From Christiangramia forsetii KT0803 (GTDB lineage Bacteria > Bacteroidota > Bacteroidia > Flavobacteriales > Flavobacteriaceae), in contig NC_008571.1 in the NCBI RefSeq assembly GCF_000060345.1, positions 558,001 through 622,000 of the forward strand: a stretch of DNA of 64,000 nucleotides. The letters run 5' to 3'. A program made the position numbers and the translations under genes. Shown one piece after another: positions 8,319 through 16,322 of this stretch; the first letter of the stretch is position 1; the number at the start of each line of letters is the position of its first letter. The notes beneath the pieces are model-generated. The model made no database searches and was not told where the DNA came from. It saw nothing but the letters and a program-made list of their open reading frames with translations.

Positions 8319-9363
8319 TATCAGCTATTACCTGCTCAAGGGGGATATAAATATTAGTGATCCATTCTGCAGGATTAGCGTTGTCATTAGGACCAGTTAA
8401 ATACACTTCAAATACTTTGGCGTTCTCATCTGCTCTTAAGCCGTTTTTCTCCAGATATGAATATGAAGAATCCCATGCTTCTTTAAGGTTCTCGTAATCT
8501 CCTTTTAAGGTAGTCTTTAAAGTACGCTGGTTAGGCATGAATCCATTTAACACACTACTCTCGGCGGTAGTTATAACTTCACTAGGTGTGAAATAGGCAG
8601 CAGAATAAATAGCGGAACCCTGACTTTCATTCCATTCATTATAGAGTACAAAAGGTTTTCCAACTTTCTCGATATTGTTGGTTGACATAAAATTACCAAC
8701 CTCACTAATCATTTTTTGCATTCTCTCACTAATCTGGCTTATTTTACTGGCTGTGGTTATATACATATAGTAGCCGCCTCCATGGTTAGTTATACCATCA
8801 ATATTAATTGAATAACTATTCATTTTCACGGTAATCTCTTCCTGAAGATTATCTAAGCCAGTAGCGAACATGGGTTGCATCATTTCAGCCAGGCTTTCAT
8901 CCTGGAATATAAAAGCCGCTTTTTCCATAAAGCTTTGTTCTCCGATCATTCCCCAGGTTACAAGAGTACTATCGCCCTGAGGTTCAAATTCCCAGTAGAC
9001 CTCGCTTGTGGATTCACCAAAAGGAGTTACAAAGGTTATTTCTTGTTCTAGACTGTTATGTGGGTTGGCTTTTGTTGTTGTCATATTTCCTTCTCCCAAT
9101 TCGTCACTCTGCCAGGAGTACGAGGCACCTTCTCCGCTGGTTTTTTCGCCATATTCAACGATCATGTCATCAGTTTTCTGAGACCATGGTTCCCAGTTTT
9201 TCCAGGTAGTGAAATCGTTTACTTCATTAAATATAACCTCCTGAGGGGCTTCCATCATTAGCTTTTGCTCCACCTGGAATTTGCCGTCTTTTGTCGCGAT
9301 ATATATGGATGCTCCTATTATAAAAATCAGGATTAAGAATAAGAGGTATTTAAATATTTTCAT
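8308..9363 (-). CDS. Membrane-anchored SRPBCC domain plus GyrI-like ligand-binding domain protein
   Basis: The 351-residue product has an N-terminal membrane anchor (about 3-23) and then a START/SRPBCC-like domain (about 30-175, with EVIFNEVNDFTTWKNWEPW typical of the polyketide cyclase/AHSA1-like group). The C-terminal half (about 190-350) resembles the GyrI/AraC effector-binding fold and ends in a typical VYLTGPNDNANPAEWITNIYIPL stretch. Proteins of this architecture are common in Bacteroidota and are thought to bind small hydrophobic ligands. No catalytic activity can be assigned. It is the first gene of a two-gene unit with crcB, with an 11-bp overlap. Confidence 0.75.
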   Translation of the reverse strand: MKIFKYLLFLILIFIIGASIYIATKDGKFQVEQKLMMEAPQEVIFNEVNDFTTWKNWEPWSQKTDDMIVEYGEKTSGEGASYSWQSDELGEGNMTTTKANPHNSLEQEITFVTPFGESTSEVYWEFEPQGDSTLVTWGMIGEQSFMEKAAFIFQDESLAEMMQPMFATGLDNLQEEITVKMNSYSINIDGITNHGGGYYMYITTASKISQISERMQKMISEVGNFMSTNNIEKVGKPFVLYNEWNESQGSAIYSAAYFTPSEVITTAESSVLNGFMPNQRTLKTTLKGDYENLKEAWDSSYSYLEKNGLRADENAKVFEVYLTGPNDNANPAEWITNIYIPLEQVIADSDD

Positions 9364-9433
9364 GTTTGGTTGCGATTAGGTTGTGCTAATATAATTAAAT
9401 TAAGAAATCAGGCATAAGTTAATCCCTATGGAA

Positions 9434-9622
9434 CTAATGATTAAGCTTGGTTTTAATAAAAAATAAGAGCACTATAAAAAGTATAAATCCAATTAAGACG
9501 AACAAACTTCCTTTGTAATATTTTTTATGGAGTTTGGTGTCTTTTCTATAACTAAAGATTATTATAATTATAAAGGAAATAAGAAATAGTCCTGCGAAGA
9601 TTAGTTGTCCTGTAGAAAACAT
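9434..9622 (-). CDS. Small two-span membrane protein, 62 aa
   Basis: The product is almost entirely two hydrophobic helices (about residues 5-24 and 38-57) joined by a basic loop (YRKDTKLHKKYYKGS) and ending in KTKLNH. No family is recognised. A TAACTTTG box 17-24 bp upstream of the start on the minus strand supports real expression. It lies 70 bp from the SRPBCC gene on the same strand and faces away from the pyrophosphohydrolase gene at 9669. Confidence 0.6.
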   Translation of the reverse strand: MFSTGQLIFAGLFLISFIIIIIFSYRKDTKLHKKYYKGSLFVLIGFILFIVLLFFIKTKLNH

Positions 9623-9638
9623 TTTAATTATTTTTATG

Positions 9639-9646
9639 CAAAGTTA
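9639..9646 (-). promoter_or_regulatory. Candidate -7 element for the 62-aa membrane protein
   Basis: Read on the minus strand the bases are TAACTTTG, a match to TAnnTTTG, placed 16 bp before the start codon region. No clear -33 partner was seen. Confidence 0.4.
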
Positions 9647-9668
9647 ACTTTTTAAAGCTTGAATTAAT

Positions 9669-10055
9669 ATGAAGAAAAGAATTGCTGCTGTAAAAGAATT
9701 TCATTCGGCATTTGGATTAGGTATACAGGAAAAACCAGTTGCCAATCTTGGAGAAGCTAAGAATATGCTGAGATTTAATTTGATGAAAGAAGAAAATGAA
9801 GAATATCTCGAAGCTGCCAATAATAGTGATCTTACTGAAGTGGCAGATGCTCTTGGAGATATGCTGTATATCCTCTGCGGAACTATTATAGAACATGGAA
9901 TGCAATACAAAATAGAAGAGGTATTTGATGAAATACAATCTAGTAATATGAGTAAACTAGGCGCAGATGGAAAACCTATCTATCGTGAAGACGGAAAGGT
10001 GCTAAAGGGACCGAATTATTTTAAACCGGAGATTAAGAAAATACTTGAAGAGTAG
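9669..10055 (+). CDS. MazG/HisE-like all-alpha nucleoside triphosphate pyrophosphohydrolase
   Basis: A 128-residue all-alpha NTP pyrophosphohydrolase-type protein. The metal-binding pattern is visible as EENEEYLEAA (about residues 37-46) followed by EVADALGDMLYIL (about 56-68), the E-x-x-E ... E-x-x-D arrangement of the superfamily. The C-terminus has SNMSKLGADGKPIYREDGKVLKGPNYFKP, typical of the phosphoribosyl-ATP-pyrophosphatase-like group outside the his operon. It would hydrolyse a nucleotide or nucleotide-like triphosphate to monophosphate and PPi, possibly in nucleotide pool cleaning. The real substrate is unknown. A shared bidirectional terminator separates it from ilvE. Confidence 0.85.
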   Translation: MKKRIAAVKEFHSAFGLGIQEKPVANLGEAKNMLRFNLMKEENEEYLEAANNSDLTEVADALGDMLYILCGTIIEHGMQYKIEEVFDEIQSSNMSKLGADGKPIYREDGKVLKGPNYFKPEIKKILEE

Positions 10056-10120
10056 ATTAGAAGAATGCGTGGATTTGGAATATTTGGTTGAAATATAATT
10101 TCATTTGGATAGTATCTAAA

Positions 10121-10154
10121 ACAAACAACCCCGGTTTTGGCCGGGGTTGTTTGT
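10121..10154. terminator. Bidirectional terminator between convergent genes
   Basis: A perfect 14-bp stem, ACAAACAACCCCGG with its reverse complement, encloses a 6-nt loop and is flanked by T-rich sequence to the right. It serves the pyrophosphohydrolase gene and ilvE. Confidence 0.9.
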
Positions 10155-10170
10155 GTTTTTGTAATATGAA

Positions 10171-11220
10171 TTATTTCACTTCGTATCTCCAGCCAAATTT
10201 ATCTTCAGCCTGGTTATATTGAATTTTCATCAGTTTATCTTTAAAAAACTTAGCATAAGAATCTTCAATTTTTGGCAATTCAAATTTCTCATTTTTATAA
10301 CCAAAACCAGCAATTGGGTTAATTACCGTTGCAGTTCCAGAACCAAACATTTCCTTAAGTTCTCCATTTTCGGCAGCTTCCAGGATTTCCTGAACGCTTA
10401 CTCTTCTCACTTCCGTTTCAATATTAAATTCTTCGGCAAGTGTTAATACACATCTTCTTGTTACTCCATCCAGAATTCTGTCATTCGTGGGGGCAGTAAC
10501 CAGTTTGTCACCAATTCTAAAGAAAACATTCATGGTTCCTGCTTCTTCCAGGTAATCATGGGTGTTAGCATCAGTCCAGATTATTTGTTGAAAACCTTCT
10601 TCTTTGGCAAGGTTTGTTGGATAAAACTGAGCACCGTAGTTACCGGCTGCTTTAGCAAAACCAACCCCTCCGTCTGCTGCACGACTATACTTTTCAGAAA
10701 ACTTAACCCTCACTTCTCCACTATAATAAGATTGTGCTGGAGAACAAATGATCATAAACTTATATTCCTTGGCAGCCGAAGCTGATACACCTGCTTCTGT
10801 AGCAATCACAAAAGGTCTTAGATAAAGACTATTTCCAAATCCTTTTTTGATCCAGTCTTTATCAATTTTGAGTAATTCTTCTAAAGCCTTGAAAAAGTAT
10901 TCTTTTGGAAACTCAGGGATTGCCAAGCGTTCACTGGATTTGTTTATTCTTTCAAAATTTTTATCTGGTCTAAAAAGCCAGATTTTATCATCTTCGTCTT
11001 TATAAGCTTTCATCCCTTCAAATACGGCCTGCCCGTAATGAAAAACACGAGCTGAAGGCTCTAAAGAAAGTGGGCCATAAGGCTTAATGACAGGTTTTTG
11101 CCATTCCCCATTCTTATAATCGCACTCCATCATATGATCTGAAAAGACCTGCCCGAAAACCAGATTATCAAAATTAGTTTCACTTATTTTAGATTTGGGA
11201 GCTCTTTGTATATCTATCAT
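10171..11220 (-). CDS. ilvE: Branched-chain amino acid aminotransferase
   Basis: A 349-residue class IV PLP-dependent aminotransferase that interconverts Leu, Ile and Val with their 2-oxo acids using 2-oxoglutarate. Family features include PSARVFHYGQAVFEGMKAY (about residues 55-73), RPDKNFERINKS and the PLP lysine in GFAKAAGNYGAQ (about 187). Also present are the EEAGTMNVFF segment and the C-terminal FGSGTATVINPI. Its length matches the long eukaryote-like BCAT subgroup. The gene stands alone, outside an ilv operon, with its own TAAATTTG promoter box and a strong terminator. Confidence 0.95.
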   Translation of the reverse strand: MIDIQRAPKSKISETNFDNLVFGQVFSDHMMECDYKNGEWQKPVIKPYGPLSLEPSARVFHYGQAVFEGMKAYKDEDDKIWLFRPDKNFERINKSSERLAIPEFPKEYFFKALEELLKIDKDWIKKGFGNSLYLRPFVIATEAGVSASAAKEYKFMIICSPAQSYYSGEVRVKFSEKYSRAADGGVGFAKAAGNYGAQFYPTNLAKEEGFQQIIWTDANTHDYLEEAGTMNVFFRIGDKLVTAPTNDRILDGVTRRCVLTLAEEFNIETEVRRVSVQEILEAAENGELKEMFGSGTATVINPIAGFGYKNEKFELPKIEDSYAKFFKDKLMKIQYNQAEDKFGWRYEVK

Positions 11221-11255
11221 TGATGTTAGATTTTTTAGGTTAAAGTATAAGTTTA

Positions 11256-11263
11256 CAAATTTA
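11256..11263 (-). promoter_or_regulatory. Candidate -7 element of ilvE
   Basis: TAAATTTG on the minus strand, 36 bp before the ilvE start. A second identical box at 11300 faces the opposite way, so the gap between ilvE and the DUF4920 gene appears to be a divergent promoter region. Confidence 0.5.
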
Positions 11264-11299
11264 CCTAATTAAAAGCAGAATCAAAATCTAAAGTTTTGG

Positions 11300-11307
11300 T
11301 AAATTTG
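11300..11307 (+). promoter_or_regulatory. Candidate -7 element of the DUF4920-mnmD unit
   Basis: TAAATTTG on the + strand, 31 bp before the chosen start at 11338. Transcription would begin near 11313. This favours ATG 11338 over an upstream in-frame start at 11296, which would lie before the promoter. Confidence 0.5.
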
Positions 11308-11337
11308 AGGTCTAACGCGTTTTTTAGATTCGTAATT

Positions 11338-11844
11338 ATGAAAAAGATAATATTCCTTTTCGTCCTTTTTTGTGGGATTTCCTGTAATCAAAGCAAGGAA
11401 AATAATAAGAAGGGGTTTGTGAAGGAAGGGCAGGAACAAAGCGAATATGAATCTTTTGGAGCAGAAATAAGTCCCCGGGGTAGTTTTTCATCCTCGATCA
11501 TGCTAGAGAAATTTGAAAGCTTGCGAAGTGGTGATACTATAAATGAGAAATTTAGTACTACGATTAATAGCGTTTGTCAGGCTAAAGGCTGCTGGATGGT
11601 TTTAGAGCTGCCGGGAGTAGACGATGTTAGGGTGAAATTTAAAGATTACGGATTTTTTGTTCCGAAGGATATTATAGGGAAAGAAGTTATTGTGCGTGGA
11701 AGAGCTTTTGTTGAAATGACTTCAGTAGAAGATCAAAAGCATTTCGCTGAAGATGCAGGGAAATCTATAGATGAAATAGTTGCTATTCGTGAGCCTGAGA
11801 AAAGTTTTGGGTTTATAGCCGATGGTGTCTTAATTAAAAAATAA
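11338..11844 (+). CDS. DUF4920 lipoprotein
   Basis: The start at 11338 gives a clean lipoprotein signal (MKKIIFLFVLFCGISCNQ, lipid Cys at residue 16). A low-complexity polar linker is followed by a DUF4920 domain (about 45-165) recognisable by INSVCQAKGCWMVLELPG, VRVKFKDYGFFVP and GKEVIVRGRAF. The family is widespread in Bacteroidota and its function is not known. The CxxxGCWM motif hints at metal or disulphide chemistry. The mnmD start codon follows its stop directly, so the two genes are translationally linked. Confidence 0.85.
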   Translation: MKKIIFLFVLFCGISCNQSKENNKKGFVKEGQEQSEYESFGAEISPRGSFSSSIMLEKFESLRSGDTINEKFSTTINSVCQAKGCWMVLELPGVDDVRVKFKDYGFFVPKDIIGKEVIVRGRAFVEMTSVEDQKHFAEDAGKSIDEIVAIREPEKSFGFIADGVLIKK

Positions 11845-12519
11845 TTGGAACGAAAAATTATAAAAACCGACGATGGTTCGGTTACGATTCACTTACCAGA
11901 GTGGGATGAACAATATCATTCCAAACATGGAGCAGTTCAGGAAGCTCGGCATGTATTTCTGAAAATGGGGCTGCATCATTTTCTTGAGATCAATAATACC
12001 AGTGAACTTGCAATCCTGGAGATTGGTTTTGGTACGGGTCTTAATGCTTTCCTGACTGCATTAGAAGCTGAAAAATTAAACTTAAAGATCAATTATACCG
12101 GAGTGGAAGCCTATCCGGTTCCAGCCGAAGAAATTAAATTATTGAACTATCCTGAAGCTTCCCAGGCTCAAGAAAAAGCAGACCTTTTTATAAAACTTCA
12201 TAAAACTGAATGGGAAAAGTCATTTTCAATTTCAAATAATTTTTCTTTAACGAAAGTGAAGAAAAAATTTCATGAGATTGCTGATGATGAACTTTATAAT
12301 CTCATTTATTTTGATGCGTTTGGAGCAAGAGTTCAGCCTGAACTATGGACAGAAGAAATTTTTAATCTTATGTATAGAGCATTGAATAAAAATGGGGTCT
12401 TAGTTACCTATGCTGCAAAAGGAAGTGTAAGAAGAGCAATGATCGCATCTGGCTTTGAAGTTCAGAAACTTCCGGGGCCTCCGGGAAAACGAGAGATGTT
12501 AAGAGCTGTTAAAAATTAA
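11845..12519 (+). CDS. mnmD: tRNA mnm5s2U34 methyltransferase, MnmD-like
   Basis: A 224-residue SAM-dependent methyltransferase of the MnmD/DUF752 type, which makes the final methylation of 5-methylaminomethyl-2-thiouridine at the tRNA wobble position. Motifs include GSVTIHLPEWDEQYHSKHGA near the start, the SAM site LEIGFGTGLNAFLTA (about residues 51-65), the acidic NLIYFDAFGARVQPELWT block (about 152-169) and the closing PGPPGKREMLRA. It lacks the FAD oxidase half (MnmC C-domain), as expected for stand-alone MnmD. It uses a TTG start immediately after the TAA of the DUF4920 gene, with no spacer. Confidence 0.9.
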   Translation: MERKIIKTDDGSVTIHLPEWDEQYHSKHGAVQEARHVFLKMGLHHFLEINNTSELAILEIGFGTGLNAFLTALEAEKLNLKINYTGVEAYPVPAEEIKLLNYPEASQAQEKADLFIKLHKTEWEKSFSISNNFSLTKVKKKFHEIADDELYNLIYFDAFGARVQPELWTEEIFNLMYRALNKNGVLVTYAAKGSVRRAMIASGFEVQKLPGPPGKREMLRAVKN

Positions 12520-12591
12520 CCGGAACGTCGTTAAACCTCTTATAAAAAAAGGCGCACTCGCTTCGTCTTATGTATCTTAATAAGAAAAAAT

Positions 12592-13494
12592 ATGCGGGTA
12601 TTAATAACAGGTGCTACAGGATTGATTGGCTCTAAACTTAGTAGTTTATGCCGTGAAGAAGGAATAAAAGTTAATTACCTTACCACTAGTAAATCAAAGA
12701 TTGAAAATAAAGAAGATTATCAGGGATTTTACTGGGATCCAAAAAATGATGAAATAGAAAAAGATTGTATAAAGGATGTTCATGTTATAGTACATCTCGC
12801 TGGAGCCAGCATTGCCGAACCCTGGTCTAATTCTTATAAAAAGACTATTATTAAAAGCAGAACGGATACAGCTGCTTTACTTCATAAAACATTAAGTGAA
12901 AACTCTCATCAGGTAGAGAATTTCATATCTGCCAGTGCAATCGGAGTTTATCCAAGTTCTCTTGAAAAACTATATTTTGAAGATGATAATGTTGTAGCAG
13001 ATAATTTCGTAGGTGAAGTGGTAGAAAAATGGGAGGCCGCTGCAGATAAATTTGAAAGCCTAGGGCTGGATGTGGCTAAAATACGAGTGGGACTTGTACT
13101 GGCTGAAAATGGCGGCATGTTAGAAAAAATCAAAAAGCCTATCTCAATTAATATGGGAGCGGCCCTGGGCAGTGGGAAGCAATGGCAATCCTGGATTCAC
13201 CTAGACGATCTTGCAGGAATATTTCTTTTTGCAATTCAAAATGACTTAACTGGGATATATAACGCAGTAGCTCCAAACCCGGCTACCAATAAAGAACTCA
13301 CAAAAGATCTGGCTAAAAAGATGGGTAAATCGGTTTGGTTGCCCAATGTACCTCCCCTCGCCTTAAAGGCTTTGCTTGGAGAAATGTCACAAATTGTATT
13401 ATCAAGTCAGTTAGTCAGTAGTAAAAAGATTGAAAGTGCCGGTTATAATTTTAGTTATACTAATTTGTCCAGAGCCTTAGGTGATCTCACTTAA
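12592..13494 (+). CDS. TIGR01777-type NAD(P)-dependent epimerase/dehydratase-like protein
   Basis: A 300-residue atypical SDR of the YfcH/TIGR01777 group. The nucleotide-binding Rossmann start is VLITGATGLIGSKL (residues 3-16). The family marks FYWDPKNDEI, HLAGASIAEPWSNSYKKTIIKSR and SAIGVYP are present, followed by IRVGLVLAENGGML and the WIHLDDLAGIFLFA block. Its physiological substrate is unknown; homologues are often listed as epimerases or cell-division-inhibitor-like proteins without proof. The gene is 72 bp after mnmD and shares a terminator with convergent yceI. Confidence 0.88.
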   Translation: MRVLITGATGLIGSKLSSLCREEGIKVNYLTTSKSKIENKEDYQGFYWDPKNDEIEKDCIKDVHVIVHLAGASIAEPWSNSYKKTIIKSRTDTAALLHKTLSENSHQVENFISASAIGVYPSSLEKLYFEDDNVVADNFVGEVVEKWEAAADKFESLGLDVAKIRVGLVLAENGGMLEKIKKPISINMGAALGSGKQWQSWIHLDDLAGIFLFAIQNDLTGIYNAVAPNPATNKELTKDLAKKMGKSVWLPNVPPLALKALLGEMSQIVLSSQLVSSKKIESAGYNFSYTNLSRALGDLT

Positions 13495-13498
13495 AAAT

Positions 13499-13530
13499 AA
13501 AAAAGGCCGCCAAAACTGGCAGCCTTTTTT
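13499..13530. terminator. Bidirectional terminator between convergent genes
   Basis: AAAAAAGGC-C-GCCA pairs with TGGC-A-GCCTTTTTT around a short loop, with one internal mismatch. A/T runs on both sides allow termination in both directions. Confidence 0.85.
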
Positions 13531-13548
13531 ATTATATAATACAAGTAA

Positions 13549-14217
13549 CTAAGCTTTCTTAGCTTTCAGGTTTATTTTTAAAGTGATTTCATCATTGATG
13601 AATTTATCACCAAGGCCATCAAATACAGATTTAGAACCATAGTTCACATTCCATTTTGTACGGTCTATAGAAAATTCTTCACTGGTAATTTCAATACTCT
13701 CACCATCTCTGGAAATACTTACCGGGAAAGCGATATTTTTAGTTTCTTCTTTCATAGTAAGATTACCTTGCAGCATAGACTGGCCTTCTTCCTCAGTAAT
13801 TCCAGTAACTTCAAAGGTAGCTTCAGGGAATTCGGTAACATTAAAGAAGTCACCTTCTTTACCTTCAACAGTTCCTTTTAAGTGAGCTTCAAGGTTAGAT
13901 TTCTCTTCACCTTCAAGATCTGTAACTTCGATAGACTTCATGTTGATTACAAAAGTTCCACTTTCAACAACACTATCGTTAGCCATAAAAGAACCGTTAG
14001 CTACTTTAATAGTACCAGTATGAGTTCCGGTTGGTTTTTCACCTTTCCACTCGATTACAGAAGATGCAGTATCTACCGTGAATTTCATTGCTTCAGCTTC
14101 AGCAGTTGCAGCTTCTTTAGCATCTGTAGTATTAGCTTCTTTATTATCGTTTTTACATCCAGTAACGGCTAGTCCAAGACCTGCAATTACGAATGCATTT
14201 AAAAAAAATCTTTTCAT
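13549..14217 (-). CDS. YceI family lipoprotein
   Basis: The start at 14217 gives a lipoprotein signal (MKRFFLNAFVIAGLGLAVTGC, lipid Cys at 21), then an Ala/Glu/Thr-rich linker and a YceI-like domain (about 50-222). The domain is recognisable by FTVDTASSVIEWKGEKPTGTH, the middle FFNVTEFPEATFEV and the end FSIDRTKWNVNYGS. YceI proteins are lipocalin-like barrels that bind isoprenoid or other hydrophobic ligands. In Bacteroidota many are lipoproteins facing the periplasm. An upstream in-frame ATG at 14262 is less likely, because it precedes the promoter box at 14242-14249. Confidence 0.88.
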   Translation of the reverse strand: MKRFFLNAFVIAGLGLAVTGCKNDNKEANTTDAKEAATAEAEAMKFTVDTASSVIEWKGEKPTGTHTGTIKVANGSFMANDSVVESGTFVINMKSIEVTDLEGEEKSNLEAHLKGTVEGKEGDFFNVTEFPEATFEVTGITEEEGQSMLQGNLTMKEETKNIAFPVSISRDGESIEITSEEFSIDRTKWNVNYGSKSVFDGLGDKFINDEITLKINLKAKKA

Positions 14218-14241
14218 TATAATGATTTTTAAAGTTCGGCG

Positions 14242-14249
14242 CAAAAGTA
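14242..14249 (-). promoter_or_regulatory. Candidate -7 element of the YceI gene
   Basis: TACTTTTG on the minus strand fits TAnnTTTG and lies 25 bp before the chosen ATG at 14217. It supports that start over the upstream one. Confidence 0.5.
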
Positions 14250-14367
14250 AAAGGAAATACATTCAGCGGTTCATAAAATTTTATTAAAAATATCTTGTGA
14301 CATTTTGACATTTTATGGGAATTGGCAACGAATTTGACTTGAAGTGCATGAAAGAAAAATTAAAATA

Positions 14368-14961
14368 ATGAGCCGAAAAGAAGATAAAAGTAAAGACGAT
14401 CATAAAGAGGTGAAAGACCAGGTTGAAGAGGCGATGGATAAAGCCATAGATGAAGTAGACGGGAATGATGAGAATGATGATGAACAACCGGAAGTAAATG
14501 TAGATGAGCTTACTGAAGAAGAACGTTTGATGGAAGATGTTCAAAAAGAGAAGGATAAATTTCTTCGACTTTTTGCTGAATTTGAGAATTATAAGAGACG
14601 TACTTCGAAAGAAAGACTGGAATTGTTTAAAACTGCCAATCAGGAAGTCATGTCTGCCATGTTACCTATACTGGATGATTTTGACAGAGCCATGAATGAA
14701 TTGAGAAAATCTGGTGATGAAAACCTTTTGGTAGGGATAGAATTAATTCATAATAAATTAAAGGAAACCCTCAAAGCTAAAGGGCTCGAGCGTATAGAAG
14801 TGGAGCAGGGATCAGACTTTGATTCTGAAATTCACGAAGCTATTACCCAAATACCTGCGCCTTCAGATAAACTTAAAGGCAAGATTGTTGATGTCGTAGA
14901 GCCTGGATATAAATTGGGGGAAAGAATTATAAGATACCCTAAAGTTGTTACAGGAAAATAA
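14368..14961 (+). CDS. grpE: Nucleotide exchange factor GrpE
   Basis: A 197-residue GrpE, the DnaK nucleotide exchange factor. The first about 50 residues are highly acidic and Lys-rich (disordered). A long coiled coil follows (about 50-95, EKDKFLRLFAEFENYKRRTSKER), then the four-helix dimer region and the C-terminal beta wing that contacts DnaK (HEAITQIPAP ... GYKLGERIIRYPKVVT). I chose ATG 14368; an in-frame GTG at 14344 would add eight residues. dnaJ follows 33 bp downstream, so the pair is an operon without dnaK. Confidence 0.95.
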   Translation: MSRKEDKSKDDHKEVKDQVEEAMDKAIDEVDGNDENDDEQPEVNVDELTEEERLMEDVQKEKDKFLRLFAEFENYKRRTSKERLELFKTANQEVMSAMLPILDDFDRAMNELRKSGDENLLVGIELIHNKLKETLKAKGLERIEVEQGSDFDSEIHEAITQIPAPSDKLKGKIVDVVEPGYKLGERIIRYPKVVTGK

Positions 14962-14994
14962 GAATCGCTTTTACAAAATTTGTAAAAACCCAAC

Positions 14995-16113
14995 ATGAAA
15001 GAAGATTATTACGAAATATTAGGCTTAAGTAAGGACGCTTCGGCTACTGAAATTAAGAAAGCATATAGGAAAAAAGCTTTAAAGTATCATCCGGATAAGA
15101 ATCCGGGGGATTCTGGAGCAGAGGATATGTTTAAAAAATCAGCGGAAGCATATGAAGTTTTAGGAAATCAGGAAAAAAGAGCTAAATACGATCGTTTTGG
15201 TCACCAGGCATTTGATGGTGGTGGCTTTGGCGGCGGAGGTGGTATGAATATGGATGACATATTCAGCCAATTCGGTGATATTTTTGGCGGCGGTTTCGGC
15301 GGAGGTGGATTCTCTGGGTTTGGAGGATTTGGTGGCGGTCAGCGTCGTGCTAAAGGAAGTAATCTTAGAATACGCGTAAGTCTCACATTAGAAGAGATTG
15401 CTAATGGTTGTGAGAAAAAGATCAAAGTTAAACGTAAAATTCAGGCAGCAGGTACATCTTATAAAACCTGTTCAACCTGTAATGGTACCGGCCAGGTAAC
15501 TCGCGTGACAAATACAATCCTTGGTAGAATGCAAACTGCTTCACCATGTACTACGTGCGGTGGAAGCGGGCAAATGATCGATAAAAAACCTGATGGCGCA
15601 GATGCTCAGGGATTGGAAATGAAAGAAGAAACCGTTTCAATTAAAATACCACCGGGTGTTGAAGATGGAATGCAGTTAAAGGTTTCTGGAAAAGGTAACG
15701 ATGCTCCGGGAAATGGAATTCCGGGAGATCTTCTGGTAGCGATCGAGGAAAAAGAACATGCAAGTTTACAAAGAGAAGGTGATAATCTGCATTACGATCT
15801 TTATATAAGTTACTCTGAAGCAGCACTGGGGACTTCAAAAGAAGTTGATACAGTTACGGGTAAAGTGCGTATCAAGATCGAAGAAGGAGTGCAGTCTGGT
15901 AAAATATTGAGACTTAGAGGAAAAGGAATTAGTAGTATAAATGGTTACGGAAAAGGAGATCTTTTGGTTCACGTGAATGTCTGGACTCCAAAAACCCTCT
16001 CTAGAGAACAAAAAGAATTTTTTGAAAGAATGGCTGATGACGAGAACTTTCAGCCAAATCCTGAAAAGAGCGACAAATCCTTCTTTGAAAAAGTTAAAGA
16101 TATGTTTTCTTAA
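14995..16113 (+). CDS. dnaJ: Chaperone DnaJ with a reduced zinc-finger region
   Basis: A 372-residue DnaJ (Hsp40). The J domain (1-70) has HPD in YHPDKNPGD. A Gly/Phe-rich linker (about 73-118) and two substrate-binding beta domains (to about 335) follow. The Cys-rich region contains only two CxxCxGxG repeats, CSTCNGTG (about 158) and CTTCGGSG (about 183), where the usual number is four. Only one of the two zinc sites could therefore be built, or the pair forms a single site. I believe related flavobacterial DnaJ proteins share this reduction. It is the second gene of the grpE-dnaJ unit. Confidence 0.95.
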   Translation: MKEDYYEILGLSKDASATEIKKAYRKKALKYHPDKNPGDSGAEDMFKKSAEAYEVLGNQEKRAKYDRFGHQAFDGGGFGGGGGMNMDDIFSQFGDIFGGGFGGGGFSGFGGFGGGQRRAKGSNLRIRVSLTLEEIANGCEKKIKVKRKIQAAGTSYKTCSTCNGTGQVTRVTNTILGRMQTASPCTTCGGSGQMIDKKPDGADAQGLEMKEETVSIKIPPGVEDGMQLKVSGKGNDAPGNGIPGDLLVAIEEKEHASLQREGDNLHYDLYISYSEAALGTSKEVDTVTGKVRIKIEEGVQSGKILRLRGKGISSINGYGKGDLLVHVNVWTPKTLSREQKEFFERMADDENFQPNPEKSDKSFFEKVKDMFS

Positions 16114-16148
16114 AAAGCCAATTTTAAGAAAAAATTTATATATTTGAG

Positions 16149-16177
16149 AATCACTAAATCTTTTAGTGATAATTTTT
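16149..16177 (+). terminator. First terminator after dnaJ
   Basis: ATCACTAAA and TTTAGTGAT form a 9-bp stem followed by a T-rich run. It lies about 35 bp after the dnaJ stop. Confidence 0.75.
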
Positions 16178-16198
16178 CTTTTTCATAGCAATTTTTTT

Positions 16199-16232
16199 CC
16201 CATCCTTAATTTATTAAGGGTGGGTTTTGTTT
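16199..16232 (+). terminator. Second terminator after dnaJ
   Basis: CCCATCCTTAA pairs with TTAAGGGTGGG (one G-T pair) and is followed by TTTTGTTTTT. Two terminators in series insulate the chaperone operon from the ABC transporter genes. Confidence 0.75.
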
Positions 16233-16322
16233 TTATAGCGATTTTATGAATTATAAAATCCTCTTAATAGACTTCTACTCTCTTTCTATTTCTATATCTT
16301 TAACACTTCTACAATAGACTAT

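Noticed and set aside
8319-8400. Fluoride riboswitch before crcB
   Set aside because: The crcB start lies inside the upstream coding sequence and no crcB-motif pattern is seen.
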